Origin: Candidatus Faecivivens stercorigallinarum
GTDB taxonomy: Bacteria > Bacillota > Clostridia > Oscillospirales > Ruminococcaceae
Direction: 5' to 3'
NCBI GenBank assembly: GCA_018715465.1
Contig: DVLN01000178.1
Location: 1 to 15,558 of the forward strand
Length of the DNA stretch: 15,558 nt
Made by a program: the position numbers and the translations under genes
Notes under the pieces: model-generated
What the model was told of the DNA's origin: nothing
Database searches by the model: none
The model's input: the letters and a program-made list of their open reading frames with translations, nothing else
Shown: positions 7,048 to 15,027 of the stretch, piece by piece
Layout of the letters: every line of letters starts with the position of its first letter
Numbering within the stretch: the first letter of the stretch is position 1

Positions 7048-7094
7048 TCAAATCTTCCTTTCCGGTTATGATCGAAAATGATTATATGTATTCA

Positions 7095-7103
7095 AGTATA
7101 GCA
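7095..7103 (-). promoter_or_regulatory. extended -10 promoter for the lrp-aminotransferase operon
   Basis: Read leftwards, TGC followed by TATACT (7095-7100) forms an extended -10, about 48 bases before the regulator ATG. The -35 region is T-rich without a good TTGACA match, as tolerated with extended -10 promoters. Confidence 0.6.
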
Positions 7104-7180
7104 CATTCACCCGCAAAAATAAAGAGCATTTTTCCCAAACATCCGATTTTTCCCATTCGTTAGCAAGTTAAACCACCGCA

Positions 7181-7217
7181 AAAGAAAAAGCCAGACTACC
7201 CGTCGCCGGGGTCTGGC
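7181..7217 (-). terminator. intrinsic terminator after the PhoPR pair
   Basis: Read leftwards, GCCAGAC (7211-7217) pairs perfectly with GTCTGGC (7190-7196), with additional CCC/GGG pairing inside. It is followed by TTTTTCTTT (7181-7189). It sits 22 bases after the histidine kinase stop. Confidence 0.92.
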
Positions 7218-7239
7218 CTGTCAGTGACAAGACGGTCTA

Positions 7240-8571
7240 TCAATTTTCAGCATAAAAGGTGACCCGAATATTGGTTCCCCTTCCCAGCTCGCTCTCCAAC
7301 TTGATATCGGCGTGGTGCTGTGCGACAATATGCTTGACGATCGAAAGCCCCAGCCCAGTGCCGCCAGTTTCCTTTGACCGGCTCTTGTCGACCCGATAAA
7401 ACCGTTCAAATACCCGCTCCTGGTCGGCAGGTGAAATCCCGATGCCGGTGTCCTGCACCGACAGAATCGCCCGGCCTTTGAGCGGAACGACCGATACCCG
7501 GACGGAACCGCCTTTATAGTTATACCGGACTGCGTTGTCACACAGATTGGTGATCAGCTCCTCGATCATCCCACGATTGCCGCAGACGGTCGCATCCGAA
7601 CCGGTCAGCGTCAGCGTCACCTCGCGGGCAGCTGCATTGACCTGCATCGAATCAACCACCTTCCGGGCAACAGCGTACAGGTTGACCTGCTCAAACAGCA
7701 CCTCCTGCACCGGGCTGTCCAGCTTGGACAGCTGGATAATATCATTGATCAGCGTAATCAGACGGGTTGCGCTGTCCCGAATCTGCCGCGCATAATAGGG
7801 CACCTCATCCGGCTGAATAATCCCGTTTTCCATCAGCTCGGCATATCCTGAAATCGAAGTCAGCGGCGTTTTCAGCTCATGGGATACGTTGGCGGTAAAG
7901 TCCTGCCGCAGCTGCGACGTCTTGATCAGCTCCTGGTGCTGACTGCGGATGGTCGAGATAAACGGCACCAGCTCAGGATAAGGCGAGGTATAACCCGGCT
8001 TTTCAATATTCTCACCCATATTGACAATCGGGTGAACCAGACGGTTGGTCAGGTGGTGCGCCAGCATCATGGATAAAAAGAGCAGTACCAGCATCAGAGC
8101 TACAACTATCGGAATCGCACCAACCAAAAACTGCCACAGACTCAGCGCATCACGGGATACACGCAGCAGGTTTCCGTCCCGCAGCTGTACAGCATAATAA
8201 TAGGTATTGCGGCTGAGGGTATCGGAATGACGGACCGAGGAACCTTCCCCATTTTCCAGCGCCTGCTGGACCTCTTCCCTCGCAAGGTGGTTCTCCATCA
8301 CGCCGGCGTCAACGTCCGAATCGAACAGCACACGCCCGTCTTTTTCAATCAGCGTCACCCGTACGTCTCCCGCCGAAACGCCAGCAGACGTGACATTTTC
8401 AATTCCGTCCGCAGCGTTATATACCCCTGCCAGCAGCTGACAGGTAGTGGACAGATCCTGGAACACCTGATCGCGAAAGCTGCCGTAAAATACCATCGAC
8501 AGTGTCACCAGTGCCATACTGATCGCCACCGCGGCAAGCACCAGCATATACTGGTTGATCTTTCTTTTCAT
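7240..8571 (-). CDS. phoR: PhoR-type sensor histidine kinase
   Basis: A 443-residue membrane sensor kinase. Residues 8-30 form transmembrane helix 1, about 31-147 an extracytoplasmic sensing domain, 148-172 transmembrane helix 2 with a following HAMP-like linker. The HisKA H-box VSHELKTPLTSISGY carries the phosphoacceptor His231. The ATPase domain has NLCDNAVRYN (342-351), DTGIGI (374-379), the FERFYR box (388-393) and GGTGLGLS (403-410). The ATG at 8571 is chosen over an in-frame start at 8595 because AAAGGA lies nine bases before it and the basic membrane-anchor start fits. It follows the response regulator by 45 bases. The phosphate-sensing role is inferred from the Pho cluster and from PhoR-like organisation (HxELKTPLT, long periplasmic-type loop); the closest alternative is a generic OmpR-partner kinase. 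Confidence 0.88.
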   Translation of the reverse strand: MKRKINQYMLVLAAVAISMALVTLSMVFYGSFRDQVFQDLSTTCQLLAGVYNAADGIENVTSAGVSAGDVRVTLIEKDGRVLFDSDVDAGVMENHLAREEVQQALENGEGSSVRHSDTLSRNTYYYAVQLRDGNLLRVSRDALSLWQFLVGAIPIVVALMLVLLFLSMMLAHHLTNRLVHPIVNMGENIEKPGYTSPYPELVPFISTIRSQHQELIKTSQLRQDFTANVSHELKTPLTSISGYAELMENGIIQPDEVPYYARQIRDSATRLITLINDIIQLSKLDSPVQEVLFEQVNLYAVARKVVDSMQVNAAAREVTLTLTGSDATVCGNRGMIEELITNLCDNAVRYNYKGGSVRVSVVPLKGRAILSVQDTGIGISPADQERVFERFYRVDKSRSKETGGTGLGLSIVKHIVAQHHADIKLESELGRGTNIRVTFYAEN

Positions 8572-8616
8572 CTTATCCGTCCTTTTCCGGCACACATCAA
8601 CTGCGTATCACTTCGT

Positions 8617-9321
8617 TCAATCCTCCGGGTGCGTCGTCTCCGCATCCGCCGCAGGTGCCTCAGCAATATAACCAACTCCGCGCATCGTGCGGATCATCGA
8701 AGCAGAATCCCCCAGCTTTTTACGCAGCGATTTGATGTGCATATCCAACGTCCGCGATTCACTCTCGTATCCGTCCCACACCCGTTCCATAATCAGATCA
8801 CGGGAAAGGACGATTCCTTTATTCAGCATCAACAGATGCAGCAGCTCATACTCCTTGAGTGTCAGTTCGACCGGTCGGTCGTCGACATAAGCCATTCGTT
8901 TTTCCCCATCAAGAAAGACGTTGCCCAATGTCAGGAATTTGGTCTCCCCTTCGCTGCTCCGGCGGAGCAGCGCCTTAACACGGGCAATCATCTCCATGAC
9001 ACCAAACGGCTTTGCAATATAATCGTCCGCGCCTGAATCAAAACCGCGTACCTTGTCAATCTCTTCTCCTTTGGCAGTAACCAGAATCACCGGCAGCCGC
9101 CGGGTGTCTGCTCTGCGGCGGAGATTTTGCAGAATCGAAATGCCGTCTTCGTCTGGAAGCATGATATCCAGCATAACAAGGCTGGGCAACCGGTCGGCCA
9201 TCGCCGTGTAAAATTCCCGTGCCGTTTCAAATCCCTGTACCCGGTAACCACTGTTTTTCAGAGCAAGCATCTCAATCTCACGGATATTCCGATCGTCTTC
9301 CACAATGTAAATCGTCTGCAT
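8617..9321 (-). CDS. phoP: PhoP/PhoB-type response regulator (OmpR family)
   Basis: A 234-residue response regulator. The receiver domain (1-118) has the acidic pair Asp9/Asp10, phosphoacceptor Asp52 in MLDIMLPDEDG, Thr82 and Lys104 in AKPFG. The C-terminal winged-helix DNA-binding domain (about 130-222) contains LTLKEYELLHLL, RDLIMERVWG-like and RTLDMHIKSLRKKLG motifs ending in MRGVGY. AAGGAA lies just upstream of the ATG. It precedes the kinase in the same transcript. The presence of textbook PhoP boxes (TTTACA repeats at 11-base spacing) before both neighbouring transporter genes supports PhoP identity. The short acidic C-terminal tail (after GYIAEAP) is variable in the family. Confidence 0.9.
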   Translation of the reverse strand: MQTIYIVEDDRNIREIEMLALKNSGYRVQGFETAREFYTAMADRLPSLVMLDIMLPDEDGISILQNLRRRADTRRLPVILVTAKGEEIDKVRGFDSGADDYIAKPFGVMEMIARVKALLRRSSEGETKFLTLGNVFLDGEKRMAYVDDRPVELTLKEYELLHLLMLNKGIVLSRDLIMERVWDGYESESRTLDMHIKSLRKKLGDSASMIRTMRGVGYIAEAPAADAETTHPED

Positions 9322-9369
9322 ATTGAGTTCCTTTCCATTCCCCGCCTGCCGGGCAGGGCAGCATATGAC

Positions 9370-9396
9370 AAAAGGGCGGTGCTTTACGCCCCGCCC
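9370..9396 (-). terminator. terminator of the intact Na/Pi transporter gene, inside the phoPR leader
   Basis: Read leftwards, GGGCGG (9391-9396) pairs with CCGCCC (9374-9379), with GC pairs inside the loop, followed by a short TTTT (9370-9373). It lies downstream of the predicted phoP promoter (9432-9460), so it would also interrupt the phoPR transcript unless read through. Confidence 0.6.
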
Positions 9397-9431
9397 CCAT
9401 TGACCGTTGTGACTTTCGCGCCCTGTTCACC

Positions 9432-9460
9432 ATTATATCACAGCCCGGACGCTCAGGCAA
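9432..9460 (-). promoter_or_regulatory. promoter of phoPR
   Basis: Read leftwards, TTGCCT (9455-9460), 17 bases, then TATAAT (9432-9437) preceded by TGA (extended -10). The -35 overlaps the stop codon of the preceding transporter gene. No TTTACA repeats are seen upstream, so PhoP autoregulation is not evident at this promoter. Confidence 0.72.
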
Positions 9461-11210
9461 GGTGATAGGCGGCGGCAAATTGTTCTTTCTGGCGGTCAAA
9501 TTCTTCGCTTTTACGTTTGACACCCTGGAGATACTCGTGGGTATCGTATTCGCCTTTATGAACCTGTATCTGACAGACCGCCAGGTTGGAGCAATGGTCG
9601 GCAATCCGCTCATAACAGGTCGAGATATCCGACAGGACAAAGCCCATCTCTATTGTACATTCACCATTTTTCAGCCGCTCTACATGATTCTGTTTGATCT
9701 GCGCGTTCAGGTCGTCAATCACCTGCTCCAGCGGCTCAACCGTCTCAGCAAGCCCAATGTCCTCTGTCTCAAACACCTGGCTGGTACGGGTGACAATGTC
9801 CCGTAGTGCATCCGAGAAGACCAGCATCTCTTTACGGGCCGACTCGGAAAATCCCAGACCTTTGTCGGCAATTTCCTTGGCGGAACGGGCAAGCTCGACC
9901 GAGTGGTCACTCATCCGTTCGATATCACCGATCGAATGGAGCAGAATGGATATCTTCTGGGAATCCTGCTGAGAAAGTTCGTATTTGGAGAGCTTAACAA
10001 GATAGGTGCCAAGTTTATCCTCGTAGTTGTCAACCTTCTGTTCAAGTGCTTCAATTTCCTGTTCGAAGGTTTCGTCGTACTTACCGACAATCAGATCAAA
10101 TGCACGGAGCAATCCGGTTTTGCAGATCTCGCACATACGGTTGGTAACCTGCATTGCCTGTTCCAGCGCATAAGCAGGAGTGGACAGGAAACGGTCGTCC
10201 AGTGCCTGGAATTCGCTGACGGTTTCGACCTGTTCGTTGTCCCGAATCGTCATCATCGCCATCTTTTCCAGCAGTTTTCCAAACGGCAGCAGCACCAGGG
10301 TTGCCAGGACGTTGAAGGTGGTATGGATGACGGCAATGCCGGCAGCGGTCGCAGGCTGCGACAGAAACTCAAAGTGCACAAACTGGTTGATCGAGTAAAA
10401 GACAATCATGAACAGCGTCGTGCCGACGACGTTGAAGTAAAGGTGAATCAATGCGGCACGGCGTGCGTTTTTGGATGCACCTGCCGAGGAAATCAGCGCA
10501 GTGACACAGGTACCGATGTTCTGACCCATGATGATGGGCAATGCCGTACCAAAGCTGACCGCATCGGTGACGCACAGCGCCTGCAGGATACCGACCGAAG
10601 CGGACGAAGACTGGATAATCGCAGTCAGAATCGCACCGGCCAGCAGGCCGAGAATCGGATGAGAGAACATGGTCAGAATACCGGTGAATTCAGGGACATC
10701 AGCCAACGGTTTGACTGCCGCGCTCATCGTCTCCATACCGGTCATCAGCACCGCGAACCCGAGGAAAACCTGTCCAAGGTCACGACGGCGTTCGTTCTTG
10801 CAGAACATCAGGTAGACAATACCGATTGCCGCCAATACCGGCGAAAAGGACGAGGGTTTGCACAGCTGAATAAAGAAGTTGTCGCTCGAAATCGCGGTCA
10901 GCGACAACAGCCAGGAGGTAATGGTCGTGCCGATGTTCGCACCCATAATGACGCCTACCGCCTGGGAAAGGCGCATGATGCCAGAGTTTACAAAACCGAC
11001 AACCATGACCGTTGTGGCCGAAGACGACTGAATGACCGCCGTGACACCGGCACCAAGCAGAACCGCTTTAATCGGATTGCTGGTCAGTTTTTCCAGAATC
11101 CGCTCAAGTTTGCCGCCGGAAGCCTTGGTCAGACCGTCCCCCATGACATTCATACCATAAAGGAACAGCGCAAGACCGCCTACCAGTGTCAGAAAATTGA
11201 AGATACTCAT
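9453..11210 (-). CDS. Na/Pi cotransporter-family protein with C-terminal PhoU-like domain
   Basis: A 585-residue membrane protein of the NaPi-II/YjbB (Na/Pi cotransporter, PhoU-fused) family, moving phosphate across the cytoplasmic membrane. The N-terminal half (1-310) contains about eight hydrophobic segments with the two family repeats: VIQSSSATT (59-66) and IIQSSSASVG (199-207), plus the paired GANIGTT (90-96) and GQNIGTC (229-235) loops. Residues about 345-570 are helical and carry two PhoU-like metal-binding motifs, IERMSDHSVELA and YERIADHCSNLA. Family members act as importers or, in E. coli YjbB, as exporters; direction cannot be read here. A Pho box array and -10 (11264-11317) lie upstream, implying induction in phosphate limitation. 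It is a tandem paralogue of the frameshifted gene at 11382-13138. Confidence 0.94.
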   Translation of the reverse strand: MSIFNFLTLVGGLALFLYGMNVMGDGLTKASGGKLERILEKLTSNPIKAVLLGAGVTAVIQSSSATTVMVVGFVNSGIMRLSQAVGVIMGANIGTTITSWLLSLTAISSDNFFIQLCKPSSFSPVLAAIGIVYLMFCKNERRRDLGQVFLGFAVLMTGMETMSAAVKPLADVPEFTGILTMFSHPILGLLAGAILTAIIQSSSASVGILQALCVTDAVSFGTALPIIMGQNIGTCVTALISSAGASKNARRAALIHLYFNVVGTTLFMIVFYSINQFVHFEFLSQPATAAGIAVIHTTFNVLATLVLLPFGKLLEKMAMMTIRDNEQVETVSEFQALDDRFLSTPAYALEQAMQVTNRMCEICKTGLLRAFDLIVGKYDETFEQEIEALEQKVDNYEDKLGTYLVKLSKYELSQQDSQKISILLHSIGDIERMSDHSVELARSAKEIADKGLGFSESARKEMLVFSDALRDIVTRTSQVFETEDIGLAETVEPLEQVIDDLNAQIKQNHVERLKNGECTIEMGFVLSDISTCYERIADHCSNLAVCQIQVHKGEYDTHEYLQGVKRKSEEFDRQKEQFAAAYHLA

Positions 11211-11263
11211 ACATAATCCTCACTTTACACATTGTTTCCAGATTCTTTACATTTGCTGGATTC

Positions 11264-11317
11264 AGAATAGTGCAGCCAGGTAAACAAAAAGAATATGTAA
11301 TGTAAGGTTTATGTAAA
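11264..11317 (-). promoter_or_regulatory. PhoP box array and promoter of the intact Na/Pi gene
   Basis: Read leftwards there are four hexamers spaced exactly 11 bases: TTTACA (11312-11317), CTTACA (11301-11306), TATTCT (11290-11295) and TTTACC (11279-11284). The -10 TATTCT (11264-11269) follows after nine bases. This matches the Bacillus-type PhoP-activated core promoter (TT(A/C/T)ACA repeats about -20 to -60). There is no good -35 of its own, as expected for an activator-dependent promoter. Confidence 0.85.
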
Positions 11318-11341
11318 ATTTCGTTAATTATCCTGTCGTTT

Positions 11342-11357
11342 GCTGCCGATTGGCAGC
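11342..11357. other. short stem-loop between tandem transporter genes
   Basis: GCTGCC (11342-11347) and GGCAGC (11352-11357) form a perfect 6-bp stem with a GATT loop on the + strand. Reading leftwards no T run follows, so it is at best a weak terminator after the frameshifted transporter gene; readthrough into the next copy is plausible. Confidence 0.35.
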
Positions 11358-11381
11358 TTCTTTGGTCGAATGCGGGCAGCT

Positions 11382-13138
11382 TCAGCTTAAATGATAGGTC
11401 AATGCAAATTTGTCCTTCTCGCGGTCAAAAACCTCATTTTTCTGCTTGACAGCCTGCAAATACTCATGGGTATCATATTCGCCCTTGTGCACCTGTATCT
11501 GGCAGACCGCCAGGTTGGAGCAGTGGTCGGCAATCCGCTCATAACAGGTGGATATATCCGAAAGGGCAAATCCCATTTCAATTGTACATTCGCCATCTTT
11601 CAGCCGTTCAACATGGTTTTGCTTGATCTGAGCATTCAGATCGTCGATCACCTGTTCCAGCGGTTCAACTGTCCGGGCCAGTGCGATATCTTCCTTCTCA
11701 AATACCTCGCTGGTACGGGTCACAATGTCCCGCAGAGCATCGGTGAAAACCTGCATCTCATTGCGCGCCGAACCGGAAAAGGTCATCCCCTTTTCATCCA
11801 TCTCCCGCGCAGAACGCGCAAGCTCGACTGAGTGATCGCTCATCCGCTCAATATCACCGATTGAATGCAGCAGAATCGAAATCTTGCAGGAATCTTCCTG
11901 TGAAAGCTCATACTTGGAGAGCTTGACAAGATAGGTACCCAGTTTGTCTTCAAAATGGTCGACTTTCTGTTCAAGTGCTTCTATCTTCTGTTCCCTGCCT
12001 TCATCGTACTTCCCGATTACCAGGTCAAACGCTTCCAGCAATCCGGTTTTGCAGATCTCGCACATCCGGTTGGTCACCTGCATCGCCTGCTCAATTTCAT
12101 AGGCAGGGTTCGTAAGGAACCGATCGTCCAGCGTCTGGAACTCGGATACCGTTTCCAGCTGATCGTTGTCCCGAATGGTCATACAGGACAGCTTGACAAG
12201 CACCTTGCCAAACGGGAACAGAACCGCTGTCGCCGCAACATTGAACAGCGAATGGATGACCGAAATACCAAAGGCATTGGCCGGCATATCCAGGAAAGCG
12301 AAATCGACAAAAATGTCGGCTGTGTAAAACAGAACCATAAAGAGTACCGTTCCGATTACATTAAAATAGAGATGAATCAGCGCAGTACGGCGCGCATTTT
12401 TGGAAGCACCTGCGAGGACAGCAGCGCTGTGAGACAGGTACCGATGTTCTGACCCATGATGATCGGCAGTGCCGTCGAGTAGGTAATCGCGTCGGTGACG
12501 CAAAGCGCCTGCAAAATGCCAATCGACGCGGCCGAAGACTGGATGATACCCGTCAGCAGCGCGCCGCAGAGCATACCAAGAATCGGATTGCTGAACAAAG
12601 TGAGGATTCCGGTGAATTCCGGCACGCCTGCAAGGGGTGCAACTGCGTCGCTCATCATCGACATACCGGTTATCAGGATGGTAAACCCAAGGAATACATC
12701 TCCAAGATGCTTCTTTTTCTCGCTTTTGGCAAACATGATGTAGACAATGCCGATTGCAGCCAGTATCGGCGCAAACGACGTCGGCTTGAGCATCTGAATC
12801 AGGATGTTTTCACTGGAGATACTGGTCATCGCCAGCAGCCAGGAGGTGATGGTTGTGCCGATATTGGCACCCATGATGATACCAACCGCCTGGGTCAGCT
12901 TCATAATCCCTGAGTTTACAAAACCGACAACCATAACTGTCGTCGCTGAAGACGACTGAACCACTGCCGTGACAACCGCTCCGAACAACAGACCTTTGAA
13001 CGGATTGCCGGCAAATTTCTCGAGGATTGCTTCCAGTTTGCCCCCGGAAGTCCTGGTCAGGCCATTGCCCATGACGTTCATTCCATATAATGTCAGCGCC
13101 AGTCCGCCTACGAGGGTCAGGAAATTGAAGATAGTCAT
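11382..13138 (-). pseudogene. Na/Pi cotransporter-PhoU gene, second tandem copy, frameshifted
   Basis: This paralogue of the 9453-11210 gene is split into two frames. The N-terminal part (from ATG 13138) reads normally through QSSSATT (61-66) and GQNIGTCLTALLSS, then departs into QVLPKMRAVLR and stops at 12377. The C-terminal half resumes in another frame at AGASKNARRTALIHLYFN and runs to the stop at 11382 with intact PhoU-like motifs (IERMSDHSVELA, YERIADHCSNLA). Against the intact copy, one G (C on the + strand) is missing near 12413: CCTGCGAGG here versus CCTGCCGAGG there. Restoring it gives 585 residues, exactly the paralogue's length. No slippery heptamer is seen, so programmed frameshifting looks unlikely; recent inactivation or a sequencing error fits best because both halves remain well conserved. 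It has its own Pho box promoter and lies directly after phoU. Confidence 0.9.
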
Positions 13139-13180
13139 ACAAAGTTCTCACTTCACATTTTGTTTGCACATTTTTTACAT

Positions 13181-13194
13181 TCCTGAATTCAGGA
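13181..13194. repeat. 14-bp perfect palindrome at the -10/start region
   Basis: TCCTGAATTCAGGA is a perfect palindrome overlapping the -10 of the Pho-type promoter. The equivalent sequence in the other copy (CTGGATTCAG near 11257-11266) is similar but imperfect. It may be a secondary regulator site or a by-product of the -10 sequence. Confidence 0.35.
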
Positions 13195-13243
13195 TAGGGT
13201 TGAATGTAAAGTGAGGCGATACGTAATGTAAATTCTATGTAAA
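13191..13243 (-). promoter_or_regulatory. PhoP box array and promoter of the frameshifted Na/Pi gene
   Basis: Read leftwards: TTTACA (13238-13243), TTTACA (13227-13232), TATCGC (13216-13221) and TTTACA (13205-13210), each 11 bases apart, then -10 TATCCT (13191-13196) after eight bases. Three of four hexamers are perfect matches to the PhoP repeat. The array starts only 17 bases after the phoU stop. The first transcribed bases are homologous to those of the other copy, showing that promoter and gene were duplicated together. Confidence 0.87.
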
Positions 13244-13260
13244 ATTTACCTATTTTGCGG

Positions 13261-13953
13261 TTATTCGACCTTATTTGCAAGCTTGTGTACCTGCGCATTT
13301 ACCGCATCGGCCGATTTGTGGTTGCCGGTGATCGAGAAGAGCACCCATTCGGCAATATTGGTCGCATGGTCGCCGATTCGCTCAAAATATTTGGCAACCA
13401 TCAGAAGGTCGGATGCCTGAGACCCGTTGTTCGGATTCTGACGGATCAGCTCGATCAGGTCGGACTTGACCTGAACAAACAGCTCGTCAACCTGGTCGTC
13501 ACGGGTGATGACACTGCTGGCGCGTTCCATATCTTTATCTACAAACGCCTGCATACAGTCGAGAATCATGCCGCTGGTTTTCTTTGCCATCTGTTCGATC
13601 TTGCCGAGATGGCTGATGTAGGACTCATTCGAAAGATGAATCGCAATCTCCGAAATATCGACTGCGTGGTCCCCTACCCGCTCCATGTCGGTGATCATCT
13701 TGAGCGCTGCCGAAATCTGGCGCAGATCACGGGCAACCGGCTGCTGGGATAACAGCAGCTTCAGGCAGAGGCTCTCAATCTCCCGTTCCTTCTGGTCGAT
13801 CTCTTCGTCAAACGCGATGGCTTCTTTTGCCTTCTCTACATCCTGGCTCAGAAGCGCGTTGATGGCAAATCCGATTGCATGGGAAATCTGGACACCCATC
13901 GCAATCATCTCGTTGTTCAGCTGAATCAGCTGACGGTCAAATCTATTGCGCAT
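13261..13953 (-). CDS. phoU: phosphate signalling complex protein PhoU
   Basis: A 230-residue all-helical soluble protein with the two PhoU three-helix repeats. The metal-binding motifs are MERVGDHAVDISE (90-102) and FERIGDHATNIAEW (190-203), textbook for the family; length is typical (about 215-240). PhoU links the Pst transporter to PhoR and restrains the Pho response when phosphate is sufficient. The ATG at 13953 has only a weak AGGCAGG element upstream. It follows pstB by a 287-base spacer with structured repeats rather than the usual short gap, and precedes the Pho-box promoter of the broken transporter gene. Confidence 0.95.
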   Translation of the reverse strand: MRNRFDRQLIQLNNEMIAMGVQISHAIGFAINALLSQDVEKAKEAIAFDEEIDQKEREIESLCLKLLLSQQPVARDLRQISAALKMITDMERVGDHAVDISEIAIHLSNESYISHLGKIEQMAKKTSGMILDCMQAFVDKDMERASSVITRDDQVDELFVQVKSDLIELIRQNPNNGSQASDLLMVAKYFERIGDHATNIAEWVLFSITGNHKSADAVNAQVHKLANKVE

Positions 13954-14129
13954 ATTCTTTTACCTGCCTTGTATTGGGGTTGTATATTTTCCTTCCGCCA
14001 TTTCCCTGCTGCTGCAAAGACAACGGCTACGTTCTGATCAAAAAGTGTGGATGGTTGGCACAATCTCTTTGCTTTCGGGCGTGGAAACGACCTTGGGTTG
14101 CTGAGCTCCAAAGGCGGGAACGAGTCCCG

Positions 14130-14156
14130 GCAAACTGAGAGCACAGGCACTGTGCC
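14130..14156 (-). repeat. hairpin repeat element, copy B
   Basis: Read leftwards from 14156: a stem GCACAG-TGC-CTGTGC (14141-14155) followed by TCTCAGTTTGC. It matches the element at 14214-14240 at 22 of 27 positions. A second 5-bp stem (CGGGA/TCCCG) follows immediately. Confidence 0.6.
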
Positions 14157-14213
14157 GCGTTCGCTCAGGCTGTTTTATTCACGGCCGAGCCCGTCGGCAC
14201 GCGGGCGAACGAC

Positions 14214-14240
14214 GCGAACTGGGAGCGCAGGCTCTGCGCC
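14214..14240 (-). repeat. hairpin repeat element, copy A, just after pstB
   Basis: Read leftwards from 14240, next to the pstB stop: stem GCGCAG-AGC-CTGCGC (14225-14239) followed by TCCCAGTTCGC. Relative to copy B the stem differs by G-C versus A-T at one pair, a compensatory change that keeps the fold. No T run follows, so it is not a standard terminator; it could slow exonucleases or be a dispersed repeat. Confidence 0.6.
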
Positions 14241-14990
14241 TTAGCCGAAGCGGCCGGTGATGTAGTCTTCGGTGCGTTTGTCGGCCGGTACCGAGAACAA
14301 CTGCTCAGTCGGGCCGGATTCGATGATCTCACCGAGCAGGAAGAAGACCGTTTCATCCGATACACGGGTCGCCTGCTGCATATTGTGGGTGACCATGACG
14401 ATGGTGTAATCCTTTTTCAGCTCAAGAACCAGATCCTCAATCTTGCTGGTCGAAATCGGGTCCAGCGCAGAGGTCGGTTCATCCATCAGAAGGACTTCCG
14501 GCTCGACTGCAAGAGCGCGCGCAATGCACAGACGCTGCTGCTGACCACCGGAAAGGCCGAGGGCACTTTTGTCCAGACGATCTTTCAGCTCATCCCAGAT
14601 GGCTGCACCACGGAGTGACTTCTCGACAATCTCATCCAGCTGCCTTCTGGAACGGATGCCGTGGGTACGCGGACCGTATGCAACGTTATCATAAACGCTC
14701 ATCGGAAACGGATTGGGTTTCTGGAAAACCATGCCAACCCGGCGGCGCAGAAGGTTGACGTCCATATCGCCGTAGATGTCTTCCCCGTCAAGGAGAACAC
14801 TTCCAGTAATCTTGCAGCCTTCAACCAGGTCATTCATACGGTTGAGGCTCTTTAAAAAGGTAGATTTGCCGCAGCCGGATGGGCCGATAAAGGCGGTGAT
14901 CCGGTTAGCCTGAATATCCAATGATACATCTTTTAGGGCGTGGAAATCGCCGTAGTAAAGATTCATGTTGCTGATGGTGAATTTATCCAT
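14241..14990 (-). CDS. pstB: phosphate ABC transporter ATP-binding protein PstB
   Basis: The 249-residue ATPase of the high-affinity phosphate importer PstSCAB. Walker A is GPSGCGKST (36-44), Q-loop VFQKPNPFPMSVYDNVAYGPR (about 88-108) with the PstB-specific KPNPFP, ABC signature LSGGQQQR (146-153), Walker B VLLMDEP (166-172) and H-loop His202 in MVTHNMQQA. The C-terminus ends with YITGRFG, the conserved PstB tail. The ATG at 14990 is preceded by AAAGGAG. It follows pstA by 37 bases. All catalytic residues are present, so it should be functional. Confidence 0.97.
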   Translation of the reverse strand: MDKFTISNMNLYYGDFHALKDVSLDIQANRITAFIGPSGCGKSTFLKSLNRMNDLVEGCKITGSVLLDGEDIYGDMDVNLLRRRVGMVFQKPNPFPMSVYDNVAYGPRTHGIRSRRQLDEIVEKSLRGAAIWDELKDRLDKSALGLSGGQQQRLCIARALAVEPEVLLMDEPTSALDPISTSKIEDLVLELKKDYTIVMVTHNMQQATRVSDETVFFLLGEIIESGPTEQLFSVPADKRTEDYITGRFG

Positions 14991-15027
14991 AACTGACTCC
15001 TTTTTACGTTGTCTTATTACGCGTCAA

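Larger units (their letters stand above)
13954..14240. other. pstB-phoU intergenic region
   Basis: A 287-base gap inside an otherwise pst-phoU-like operon. Its right half carries the two related hairpin elements (see 14130-14240) and further small GC stems. Its left half (about 13954-14080) shows no clear promoter, terminator or gene. I do not see a good -35/-10 pair for phoU here, so phoU is probably read from upstream. Confidence 0.5.

Noticed and set aside
9422..9500. PhoP box at the phoPR promoter
   Set aside because: Only weak TTCACC/ATCACA-like hexamers on the wrong side of the -10; no TTTACA repeat upstream of the -35.
9903..11216. A 437-codon open frame on the + strand
   Set aside because: Antisense to the intact Na/Pi transporter gene; low-quality composition and no family resemblance.
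12377..12503. Programmed ribosomal frameshift in the transporter gene
   Set aside because: No slippery heptamer or clear downstream pseudoknot at 12413, and the paralogue encodes the same protein without a shift.
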